The notes below the pieces were generated by a model. The model worked only from the letters and a program-made list of their open reading frames with translations. It did not search any database and had not been told where the DNA came from. Below are positions 1 to 6,220 of a stretch of 7,538 nt of DNA, in pieces (within the stretch, counting starts at the first letter, position 1; every line of letters begins with the position of its first letter). The stretch lies in contig CABSMD010000124.1 of the NCBI GenBank assembly GCA_902478725.1, positions 1-7,538 of the forward strand, in the 5' to 3' direction. The translations under genes and the position numbers were made by a program. The stretch comes from an uncultured Clostridia bacterium (GTDB lineage Bacteria; Bacillota; Clostridia; HGM11514).

Positions 1-1
1 G

Positions 2-148
2 GCGGGCGCGGACGTGATTATGCTCAACTTCACGCCGGACGGCCAGAAGAAAAAATACCAAATCTATCAAAACAAAAAATCAATCGCTTTGGATAATGCC
101 TTGCGCAGCATCGAAAAAGCGGGATTGGAGGTAGGACATGATGAATGA
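2..148 (+). CDS. hydE: Partial CDS: C-terminus of probable [FeFe]-hydrogenase maturase HydE (radical SAM)
   Basis: Only the last 48 codons are present; the gene begins before the window. HydE is a radical SAM enzyme that helps make the organic/diiron part of the [FeFe]-hydrogenase H-cluster in the cytoplasm. The visible tail starts with a segment reading GADVIMLNFTP, followed by a lysine-rich stretch and IYQNK. This matches the late barrel strand and 'LYxxYPGK'-like tail of the HydE/BioB-type family. The catalytic CxxxCxxC motif lies outside the window and cannot be checked. The TGA stop at 146-148 lies inside hydF, an 11-bp overlap that suggests translational coupling and strongly supports HydE over BioB. 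The tail has no cysteines, so the accessory C-terminal [2Fe-2S] site known in some HydE proteins is absent. The call depends heavily on the hydF neighbour. Confidence 0.72.
   Translation, partial: AGADVIMLNFTPDGQKKKYQIYQNKKSIALDNALRSIEKAGLEVGHDE
127..131 (+). promoter_or_regulatory. Ribosome binding site of hydF, inside the end of hydE
   Basis: A perfect GGAGG lies inside the last codons of hydE. It is 6 nt before the ATG at 138 and 9 nt before a second in-frame ATG at 141. Both ATGs are plausible starts and differ by one methionine. The position fits translation of hydF coupled to hydE on one mRNA. Confidence 0.8.
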
Positions 149-1457
149 AACGCCGCGCGCGAACCGGCTGCACATCGCCATCTTCGGCAAACGGAACGCC
201 GGAAAATCCAGCCTGATCAACGCGCTGACCAACCAGCAGGCGGCGATTGTGAGCGACACGCCGGGCACCACGACCGACCCGGTGTATAAATCGATGGAGC
301 TTCTGCCCATCGGCCCGGTCGTGCTGATCGACACCCCCGGCCTGGACGACACTGGGGAGCTGGGGGAACAGCGGGTGCGGCGCACGATGGAGGTGCTGGA
401 GAAAACCGACCTTGCACTCCTCGTCGCCTCCGGCACACCTGACGCGCTGGAGGAGGGGCTGCTCCATACCCTAGAGGAACGTAACATCCCCGTTGTGTGC
501 ATACGCAACCAGTTTGACGGCTCCGGCGGGGAACAAAAACCGTCTCCTACCGGCGGAGATGTTCCGCGCGGGAACACACCCTCCGGCGGCAAAGCCTCCG
601 TTCTCACAGACGCAGCCGTTGAAGGCAAAACCTCCGTTCCCATCGATGCCCCAGTTGGCGGCGAGGCGGTTTTTGACGGACGTTCCTACCTCTGTGTCAA
701 CGCCAAAACAGGCGGCGGGATGGAGGAACTGAAACAGAAAATCATCCGCTACGCCAAGCCGGACAGCGGGGTGCTCCATATCTTAGACGGTCTCGTCTCC
801 CCCGGCGACACCGTGGTGCTGGTTACCCCGATCGACGCGGCGGCCCCCAAGGGGCGGCTGATCCTGCCGCAGCAGCAGGTGCTGCGCGACGTGCTCGACC
901 ACGACGCGGCGGCGTTTGTTACGCAGCCCAACCGCTTAACGCAAACGCTTGCCAGCCTCAAGGCCGACCCGCGCCTGGTGATCTGCGACTCGCAGGCGTT
1001 CGGCGCGGTGGCGCGCGACGTACCTGAGCGTGTTCCGCTTACCTCGTTTTCGATCCTGTTCTCGCGCTTCAAAGGGGAGCTGCCGCGCCTGTACCGCAAC
1101 CTGCAAGCCCTGCACACACTCGCGCCCGGCGATCCGGTGCTGATCTGTGAGGGATGCACCCACCACCGTCAAAAAAACGACATCGGCTCGGTGCAGATTC
1201 CCCGCATCCTGCAAGAGCTTGCGGACGGCGGACTGGACATCTCCTACGCAAGCGGGAACGGCTTCCCGAGCGATTTGGGGCAATATAAGCTCATCGTCCA
1301 CTGCGGCGGCTGTATGCTGACCCAAAAAGAGATGGCCTCCCGCGCGAACCGCGCGGAGGAGGCTGGCGTGCCGATGCTCAACTACGGTATGGTGCTCGCC
1401 AGCTACAACCATGTGCTCGACCGCGCCATGCGCGTGTTTGAAACTAGGCAGGCATAA
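138..1457 (+). CDS. hydF: [FeFe]-hydrogenase H-cluster maturation GTPase/scaffold HydF, with an unusual repeat insert
   Basis: HydF is the cytoplasmic GTPase and Fe-S scaffold on which the diiron subcluster is assembled before transfer to apo-hydrogenase, together with HydE and HydG. In this 439-residue protein the P-loop GKRNAGKS is at 17-24, the G2 segment TPGTTTDP at 41-48 and G3 DTPG at 65-68. The G4-like NQFD is at 124-127, where NKxD is usual, and the G5-like NAKTG is at 188-192. A middle dimerisation-type region follows. The C-terminal cluster domain carries the HydF signature CxH...HCxxC: Cys340, His342, His388, Cys389 and Cys392, with 45 residues between the two histidines. The length exceeds the usual roughly 400-410 residues because of about 50 extra residues between G4 and G5 (about 128-180). 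The frame stays open through this insert, so the gene looks intact. It overlaps hydE and is probably co-transcribed with it. Identity is secure; whether GTP binding is fully normal is not. Confidence 0.95.
   Translation: MMNETPRANRLHIAIFGKRNAGKSSLINALTNQQAAIVSDTPGTTTDPVYKSMELLPIGPVVLIDTPGLDDTGELGEQRVRRTMEVLEKTDLALLVASGTPDALEEGLLHTLEERNIPVVCIRNQFDGSGGEQKPSPTGGDVPRGNTPSGGKASVLTDAAVEGKTSVPIDAPVGGEAVFDGRSYLCVNAKTGGGMEELKQKIIRYAKPDSGVLHILDGLVSPGDTVVLVTPIDAAAPKGRLILPQQQVLRDVLDHDAAAFVTQPNRLTQTLASLKADPRLVICDSQAFGAVARDVPERVPLTSFSILFSRFKGELPRLYRNLQALHTLAPGDPVLICEGCTHHRQKNDIGSVQIPRILQELADGGLDISYASGNGFPSDLGQYKLIVHCGGCMLTQKEMASRANRAEEAGVPMLNYGMVLASYNHVLDRAMRVFETRQA
521..674 (+). repeat. In-frame repeat insert within hydF (degenerate 36-nt / 12-residue units)
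   Basis: This stretch encodes HydF residues about 128-179, between the G4 and G5 motifs, where HydF proteins normally have only a short linker. The clearest repeat is a tandem pair of 36-nt units at 588-623 and 624-659, identical at 26 of 36 positions. They encode GKASVLTDAAVE and GKTSVPIDAPVG. The residues before these fit the same 12-residue spacing with glycines at unit ends (GSGGEQKPSPTG at 128-139, GDVPRGNTPSGG at 140-151). The segment is rich in Gly, Pro, Ser, Thr and Ala and is probably a flexible surface loop. The exact insert borders are estimated without an alignment. Confidence 0.75.
551..589. repeat. Imperfect palindrome inside the hydF insert
   Basis: The core is TGTTCC, GCGCG, GGAACA at 560-576: a 6-bp perfect inverted repeat around a 5-nt centre. 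The outer arms CGGCGGAG (551-558) and CTCCGGCGG (581-589) are also largely complementary, with mismatches and a few unpaired bases between. The whole is a coding-sequence palindrome of about 39 bp. GC-rich coding DNA produces some inverted repeats by chance, so only its position inside an abnormal insert makes it notable. Confidence 0.45.
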
Positions 1458-1524
1458 AACAAAGCGGCATTCACAGAGAAAAAACAGCAAGGCCGGCCAC
1501 GCACAGGCCAATCACAACCAAAAC

Positions 1525-1529
1525 GGAGG
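1525..1529 (+). promoter_or_regulatory. Ribosome binding site that selects the beta-galactosidase start
   Basis: GGAGG lies 9 nt before the ATG at 1539. A nearer ATG at 1534 is out of frame and soon meets a stop, so 1539 is the start. The 81-bp gap after hydF shows neither a terminator hairpin nor a convincing promoter, so read-through from hydEF is possible. Confidence 0.75.
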
Positions 1530-1538
1530 AACCATGCT

Positions 1539-3647
1539 ATGGCAAAAGAACTGCAACTTGACCGCCTGACGCTGGGGGTCTGCTATTATCCCGAGCAGTG
1601 GGACGAATCGCTGTGGACGGACGACCTGCGCCGGATGCGGGAGCACGGCATCGAAATCATCCGCGTGGCGGAGTTTGCCTGGAACAAATTTGAACCGGCG
1701 GACGGCGTGTTCACCTTTGCCTTTTTTGACCGTTTTCTCAAGCTGGCACAGGAGGAGGGGATACGGGTCATCTTCTGCACCCCGACCGCAACCCCTCCCG
1801 CCTGGCTGACCCATAAGCACCCCGCGGTGTTAAACGCCGCGATCGACGGCGTTCCCTACCGTCACGGGATGCGCAAGCATCACAACATGACTTCGCCGGT
1901 CTATCTGTCCTACGTCCGCCGGATCGTGGAACAGCTCGCCCGGCACTATGCGGCCAGTCCCGCCATCATCGGTTGGCAGATCGACAACGAGGTCAACTGC
2001 GAAACCAGCCAATACTACGCTGCGTCCGACCACGCGGCCTTTCGGGATTATTTGAAGGAAAGATTCGGTACGTTACAAAACCTCAACGAAAAGATGGGTA
2101 CGGTATTCTGGAATCAGGAATATACATCCTGGGATGAAGTATATCTTGCCCGCCCGACGCTGAAGGACAGCCCCAACCCACACCTTATGTTAGAGGAAAA
2201 GCGGTTTGTCTCCCACATCTCCCGCCGCTATATCGGATTGCAGGCCGACATTCTGCGCCGTTTGATCCGGCCGGGACAGTTCATCACCACCAACGGCATG
2301 TTCCGCGACATCGACAACCACGCGCTGACGGAAGAATCGCTGGACTTTATGACCTTTGACAATTATCCGGACTTTTCGTTTGGGGAAGGGACGAACCCAC
2401 TCGCGCCCGGCGCGCTCAACGACCGCAACGCCTCATTCAACCTGGCGCGCACCCGCAGCGTCTCGCCGGTGTTTGGGGTGATGGAACAGCAGTCCGGCGC
2501 GGGCGGCTGGAACACCCGGATGAAGCAGCCGATGCCCAAGCCCGGGCAGATGCGGCTGTGGACGCTGCAGGCGGTGGCGCACGGGGCGGATTTTGTGAGC
2601 TTTTTCCGGTGGCGCACCGCCCCTTACGGTACCGAAATTTACTGGCACGGCCTAAACGACTATTCCAACCGTCCCAACCGGAGGCTGACGGAACTGAAAC
2701 GGATCGCCGCGGACTTCGCGGCGCTGTCGGAAACGGCCGCAAGCCACTATGAGGCGCGCGCCGGTATCCTGTGCGACTATGACAATGAATGGGACGCGGA
2801 AAGCGACGTCTGGATGCAGCCCCTGCGCCAGACGAGTACCGATGCGTGGTTTCGCGCGTTCCAGCACAATCATATCCCGTTCGATTTCGTCTATCCGCAC
2901 CAGTCCTTTGACAAATATGACTTTTTGGTCTACCCCCACCCCGCCATATTGCGCGAGGAAACTGCCCAAAAACTCCACCGGTTTGTGTCTGCCGGCGGCA
3001 CATTGGTGTTCGGCTGCCGCACCGGATTAAAGGACGGTTTTGGCCGCTGCCCGATGCGTCCCCTCCCCGGCCCGGCGGCAAAGTTATGCGGCGCCGAAGT
3101 GGAGGAATATACCCTGCTCGGGCCGGGCGACCCGCCCGGCGCCGTCCGGTGGGAGGACGCCGCACACCGCGCCGCCCCGGCAAACTCTGTTTCCTCAGGC
3201 GGGGATGTCTCCTGCCCCTCAGACAGCTCTATGATTCCCGCTCCCCTCTTTCACGACGTCCTGGCCGTCACGGACCCGGCCGCCGAGGTGCTGGCCCGCT
3301 TTTCCGGCGGACACCATTACGACGGCAAGCCCGCGCTGGTCAAGAACAAGGTAGGGCAGGGATCGGTCTTCTATTTCGGCGCGGCGTTCGCGCCGGAAAC
3401 GACGGACGCTTTTGTAAAAAGGCTGTCGCTTGCCCGCCCCTATGCGGAGCTTCTCCGCCTGCCACCGGAGGCGGAGCTTGCCGTGCGGCGCGGGAAGGAT
3501 TGCGGCTTTGCCTTTGTGCTGAACTACCAGCCCCGGGCGGTCACGGTAGAAATCACCCGTCCCCTGCCCGACCTGTTAAGCGGGAATACCCTCCATGGCG
3601 CTGTGCTGGTTGAGCCATACGGCGCTTTGGTACTGCGGATGCCGTAA
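1539..3647 (+). CDS. GH42 family beta-galactosidase
   Basis: This is a retaining glycoside hydrolase that removes terminal beta-D-galactose from lactose, galacto-oligosaccharides or plant-derived galactosides. No signal peptide or membrane segment is seen, so it is probably cytoplasmic and acts on imported sugars. The N-terminus LGVCYYPEQWDESLW and the following TIM barrel are typical of GH42. The acid/base Glu151 lies in WQIDNEVN and the nucleophile Glu316 in GVMEQQSG, close to the equivalent positions in the well-studied Thermus A4 enzyme. The CxCxxC-type zinc cluster after the acid/base of some GH42 enzymes is absent; this protein has the Firmicutes-like continuation NCETSQYY. After the barrel (to about 390) come a trimerisation-type domain (about 400-610) and a small C-terminal beta domain. 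At 702 residues it is slightly long, with a Ser/Pro-rich insert near residues 545-567 in the middle domain. No sugar transporter or regulator is in the window, so the natural substrate is open. Confidence 0.93.
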   Translation: MAKELQLDRLTLGVCYYPEQWDESLWTDDLRRMREHGIEIIRVAEFAWNKFEPADGVFTFAFFDRFLKLAQEEGIRVIFCTPTATPPAWLTHKHPAVLNAAIDGVPYRHGMRKHHNMTSPVYLSYVRRIVEQLARHYAASPAIIGWQIDNEVNCETSQYYAASDHAAFRDYLKERFGTLQNLNEKMGTVFWNQEYTSWDEVYLARPTLKDSPNPHLMLEEKRFVSHISRRYIGLQADILRRLIRPGQFITTNGMFRDIDNHALTEESLDFMTFDNYPDFSFGEGTNPLAPGALNDRNASFNLARTRSVSPVFGVMEQQSGAGGWNTRMKQPMPKPGQMRLWTLQAVAHGADFVSFFRWRTAPYGTEIYWHGLNDYSNRPNRRLTELKRIAADFAALSETAASHYEARAGILCDYDNEWDAESDVWMQPLRQTSTDAWFRAFQHNHIPFDFVYPHQSFDKYDFLVYPHPAILREETAQKLHRFVSAGGTLVFGCRTGLKDGFGRCPMRPLPGPAAKLCGAEVEEYTLLGPGDPPGAVRWEDAAHRAAPANSVSSGGDVSCPSDSSMIPAPLFHDVLAVTDPAAEVLARFSGGHHYDGKPALVKNKVGQGSVFYFGAAFAPETTDAFVKRLSLARPYAELLRLPPEAELAVRRGKDCGFAFVLNYQPRAVTVEITRPLPDLLSGNTLHGAVLVEPYGALVLRMP

Positions 3648-3661
3648 CCTATAGCGCCAAC

Positions 3662-3695
3662 ATAAAACGGTGAGGATAAATCCTCACCGTTTTAT
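3662..3695 (+). terminator. Rho-independent terminator after the beta-galactosidase gene
   Basis: ATAAAACGGTGAGGAT (3662-3677) is perfectly complementary to 3680-3695, giving a 16-bp stem with a minimal loop. It begins 14 bp after the GH42 stop. The + strand 3' arm ends in TTTTAT. The 5' arm has the matching A-run, so the hairpin could also act on - strand transcripts that escape the other hairpin. Confidence 0.82.
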
Positions 3696-3764
3696 GAGTC
3701 CGTTATTCTTATAGCGCTTACTCTCTTTTCCCATAAGCGGCATACTCACCGTTTGGAGCAACGA

Positions 3765-3804
3765 CAAACAGGGATACATCACGCAATGGATGTATCCCTG
3801 TTTG
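3765..3804 (-). terminator. Hairpin downstream of gpmI, probable terminator of the pgk-tpiA-gpmI operon
   Basis: CAAACAGGGATACATC (3765-3780) is perfectly complementary to 3789-3804, a 16-bp stem with an 8-nt loop. It starts 48 bp beyond the gpmI stop on the - strand. The - strand sequence leaving the stem is only weakly T-rich (TTTGTCGTTG), so the termination role is inferred from stem strength and location. It may instead be a 3'-end-stabilising structure. Confidence 0.6.
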
Positions 3805-3852
3805 CAATCTTATGACGCCGCTCTTTGGGCTCTCTTTTTTACTGTATCCGAT

Positions 3853-5364
3853 TTACTTCACAAGCAGGCTTTCCCCGGTCATTTCCGCCGGTTTTTCCAG
3901 CCCCATCAAATCCAGCATGGTAGGCGTCAAATCCGCCAAGCGTCCGGGCTTGAGCTGTACGCCGCCCTTACCGGTCAGGATCAGGGGGACTTTATTGGTG
4001 GTATGCGCCGTAAACGGCCCGCCGTCCTCGTCGGTCATCTGATCGGCGTTGCCGTGATCCGCTGTGATCAGCGCAATTCCATCCTGCTTCCGGATCGCCT
4101 CGATCACCCGTCCGATGCACTCGTCCACCGCTTCGACCGCCTTCACAGCGGCGTCGAATACGCCGGTGTGCCCGACCATGTCGCAATTGGCAAAATTTAG
4201 GATAATTACATCGTATTGACCCGACTCGATCCGCTTTACCACCTCATCGGTAACCAGGTAAGCACTCATCTCCGGCTGGAGATCGTAGGTCGCCACCTTG
4301 GGGGAAGGAATCAACGCGCGATCCTCCCCGTCGCAAACCTTTTCCACGCCGCCATTGAAGAAGAAGGTCACATGCGCGTATTTTTCGGTCTCCGCGATAC
4401 GAAGCTGTTTCAAACCATGCCTGCTGATGTATTCGCCAAAGGTGTTCGTCAGGCTTTCCGGCTTAAACGCAACGGTGATGTTGGGCATCGTCGCGTCATA
4501 CTGCGTCATGCAAACGTAGCGCACCGGCATAAAGTCCCGCGCAAAGCCGGAAAATTCCGGATCGACAAAGGTGCGGGTCAGCTCCCGCGCCCGGTCGGGG
4601 CGGAAGTTATAAAAAATCATGGAATCGTTTTCTTTCAGGCCCGGGTAGCCCTCGATCACGACCGGCTCGACAAACTCATCCGTCACGCCCGCTTGGTAGG
4701 ATTCCTCCATCGCCGCCACCGGACAGGCCGCTTCCTTGCCTTTGGCAAAGCGTATGGCGTTAAAAGCGCGCTCGACGCGCTCCCAGCGGTTGTCACGGTC
4801 CATCGCGTAATACCGGCCCATCACGGTCGCGATTTTGCCGGTTCCGATTTTATTCAGCTCGTGTTGCAGCTCCTCCACAAACCCTTTGCCGCTGTCGGGC
4901 GGCACGTCGCGCCCGTCCATGAAGCAGTGCACCCAAACGTCTTTTACCCCCATCCGGTGCGCCAACTCAGCCAACGCGTACAGATGGGTGTTATGGCTGT
5001 GCACGCCGCCGTCGGACAACAGCCCCATCAGGTGCAGCGCGGTATGGTTGTCGATGCAGCTTTGCATTGCACTTACCAGCTCCGCGTTTTCAAAAAAGTC
5101 GCCGTCCTGGATCGACTTGGTAATCCGCGTCAACTCCTGGTACACGATCCGTCCCGCGCCGATGTTGGTATGTCCGACCTCGGAGTTGCCCATCTGCCCG
5201 TCCGGCAGACCGACATCCATTCCGCTTGCGGCAATCTCGGTGTGCGGATTTTCCGCAAACAGCCGGTCGATGTTGGGGGTGTTGGCCGCCTTGATCGCGT
5301 TGCCTTCCTCTTTCGGGTTGATTCCAAACCCGTCCATAATAATCAATGATACCAATTTGCCCAT
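3853..5364 (-). CDS. gpmI: 2,3-bisphosphoglycerate-independent phosphoglycerate mutase (iPGM)
   Basis: It interconverts 3-phosphoglycerate and 2-phosphoglycerate in cytoplasmic glycolysis/gluconeogenesis through a phosphoserine intermediate, using two Mn2+-type metals (alkaline phosphatase superfamily). All key residues known from the Geobacillus enzyme are seen: Asp11 in MDGFG, the phosphorylated Ser61 in GNSEVGH, His122 in VHSHNTH, Arg152-Asp153 in DGRD, Arg184 and Arg190, Arg255 and Arg258 in FRPDR, and Lys328. The metal ligands are Asp395 and His399 (CDMVGH), Asp436-His437 (TADHGN) and His454. Length 503 is close to the family's usual roughly 510, so the gene is intact. An AGGAG ribosome site (5372-5376 on the - strand) sits 7 nt before the ATG. 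It is the last gene of the operon, 71 bp after tpiA, with a strong hairpin in that gap. Manganese need could make the enzyme pH- or metal-sensitive, as in other Firmicutes. Confidence 0.97.
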   Translation of the reverse strand: MGKLVSLIIMDGFGINPKEEGNAIKAANTPNIDRLFAENPHTEIAASGMDVGLPDGQMGNSEVGHTNIGAGRIVYQELTRITKSIQDGDFFENAELVSAMQSCIDNHTALHLMGLLSDGGVHSHNTHLYALAELAHRMGVKDVWVHCFMDGRDVPPDSGKGFVEELQHELNKIGTGKIATVMGRYYAMDRDNRWERVERAFNAIRFAKGKEAACPVAAMEESYQAGVTDEFVEPVVIEGYPGLKENDSMIFYNFRPDRARELTRTFVDPEFSGFARDFMPVRYVCMTQYDATMPNITVAFKPESLTNTFGEYISRHGLKQLRIAETEKYAHVTFFFNGGVEKVCDGEDRALIPSPKVATYDLQPEMSAYLVTDEVVKRIESGQYDVIILNFANCDMVGHTGVFDAAVKAVEAVDECIGRVIEAIRKQDGIALITADHGNADQMTDEDGGPFTAHTTNKVPLILTGKGGVQLKPGRLADLTPTMLDLMGLEKPAEMTGESLLVK

Positions 5365-5394
5365 ACTCTATCTCCTAATCATTAATCTAATCAT

Positions 5395-5422
5395 ACGGGC
5401 CGGCCGAAACCGGCCGGCCCGT
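5395..5422 (-). promoter_or_regulatory. GC-rich intercistronic hairpin between tpiA and gpmI
   Basis: ACGGGCCGGCCG (5395-5406) is perfectly complementary to 5411-5422, a 12-bp stem, all but one pair G-C, with a 4-nt loop. It starts 13 bp after the tpiA stop and ends 18 bp before the gpmI ribosome binding site. No T-run follows on the - strand, so it is not a classical terminator. An mRNA processing or stability element, or a partial attenuator that sets gpmI levels relative to pgk-tpiA, is more likely. Confidence 0.65.
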
Positions 5423-5435
5423 CGCCGTGTCATTC

Positions 5436-6197
5436 TTATTTCGCGCTCTTGATGATGGTGGTGAAGTCCGGCGCTTTGAGGGCCGCGCCGCCGATCAGGC
5501 CGCCGTCGATGTTCGGCATCGCAAGCAGAGCCTCGGCGTTTCCTGCGTTCATGCTGCCGCCATACTGGATGGTAACCGCCTCCGCCGTGGCGGGGCAGTA
5601 AAGCTCCGCAATCGTCTGACGGATGATACCGCAGACCTCGTCAGCCTGCTCATTGGTGGCGGTCTTGCCGGTGCCGATGGCCCAGACCGGCTCGTAAGCG
5701 ATTACGGCCGTTTTCGCCTGCTCGGCGGTCACGCCGCCAAAGGCGATCTTTACCTGCATCCGGATCAGGTCGGCTGTGATGCCCTGTTCCCGCTGCTCCA
5801 GCGTCTCGCCCACGCAGATGATCGGGCGCAGGCCATTGGCATACGCGGTGAGTACCTTTTTATTGACCGTCTCGTCGGTCTCGGCAAAATACTGCCGTCT
5901 CTCGGAGTGGCCGATGATCACATAGTCTACCCCTAAATCATTGAGCATATCCGCCGCGATCTCGCCGGTATAGGCGCCCTTGGCCTCAAAATGAAGGTTC
6001 TGCGCGCCGACCTTGACAAACGAGCCTTCCGCCGCTTTGACCGCCGCGTCCAGCGCCACAAAGGGCGGGCAGACTACGACCTCTACATTGTCCGGCTTTT
6101 GGCCGACCGAGGCGACAATATCCGCAATCAGTTGTTTGGCCTCGCTGGGGGTTTTGTTCATCTTCCAGTTTCCTGCAATGATATAGTTCCGTGCCAT
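5436..6197 (-). CDS. tpiA: Triose-phosphate isomerase
   Basis: It interconverts dihydroxyacetone phosphate and glyceraldehyde 3-phosphate in cytoplasmic glycolysis and gluconeogenesis. With the chosen start the protein has 253 residues, normal for bacterial TIM. The active-site Asn10 and Lys12 lie in AGNWKMNK, the electrophile His97 in IIGHSERR, and the catalytic base Glu169 in AYEPVWAIGTGK. The flexible phosphate-gripping loop 6 follows at about 170-178, and the phosphate-binding glycines are in IQYGGSM and GLIGGAAL. The ATG at 6197 is preferred over an in-frame ATG three codons upstream (6206), because the Shine-Dalgarno GAGAGG directly abuts the upstream ATG but is 9 nt from this one. MARNYIIAGNWKMN is also the usual family N-terminus. 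It is the second gene of the operon, closely following pgk. Confidence 0.97.
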   Translation of the reverse strand: MARNYIIAGNWKMNKTPSEAKQLIADIVASVGQKPDNVEVVVCPPFVALDAAVKAAEGSFVKVGAQNLHFEAKGAYTGEIAADMLNDLGVDYVIIGHSERRQYFAETDETVNKKVLTAYANGLRPIICVGETLEQREQGITADLIRMQVKIAFGGVTAEQAKTAVIAYEPVWAIGTGKTATNEQADEVCGIIRQTIAELYCPATAEAVTIQYGGSMNAGNAEALLAMPNIDGGLIGGAALKAPDFTTIIKSAK

Positions 6198-6206
6198 TTC
6201 TTTCAT

Positions 6207-6212
6207 CCTCTC
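6207..6212 (-). promoter_or_regulatory. tpiA ribosome binding site that decides the start codon
   Basis: GAGAGG on the - strand lies 9 nt before the ATG at 6197 and directly touches the upstream ATG at 6206, leaving no usable spacing for the latter. It lies in the 23-bp gap between the pgk stop and the tpiA start, so pgk and tpiA are surely on one transcript. Confidence 0.75.
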
Positions 6213-6220
6213 AAGCGTGA

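Noticed and set aside
936..1511. 191-codon - strand frame opposite hydF
   Set aside because: Antisense shadow of hydF, with no ribosome site or family features.
1480..1520. GGCCGGCC palindrome in the hydF-GH42 gap as a possible terminator or operator
   Set aside because: A single 8-bp palindrome with no extended stem or T-run; expected occasionally in GC-rich DNA.
1534..1536. ATG just before the chosen GH42 start
   Set aside because: It is out of frame with GH42 and runs into a stop after a few codons.
2437..3183. 248-codon, Arg/Gly/Pro-rich - strand frame opposite the beta-galactosidase
   Set aside because: Composition typical of a shadow frame in GC-rich DNA. GH42 on the other strand has its catalytic residues and full length.
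4216..5349. 377-codon open frame on the + strand opposite gpmI
   Set aside because: It lies wholly antisense to an unmistakable, complete gpmI. It has no recognisable motifs and reflects the GC-biased codon use of the real gene.
5427..5936. + strand frame opposite tpiA, and similar frames opposite pgk
   Set aside because: The real genes on the - strand carry all catalytic motifs; these antisense frames have no support.
6198..6206. Three extra N-terminal codons for tpiA (ATG at 6206)
   Set aside because: The Shine-Dalgarno directly touches this ATG, while the ATG at 6197 has normal spacing and gives the usual family N-terminus.
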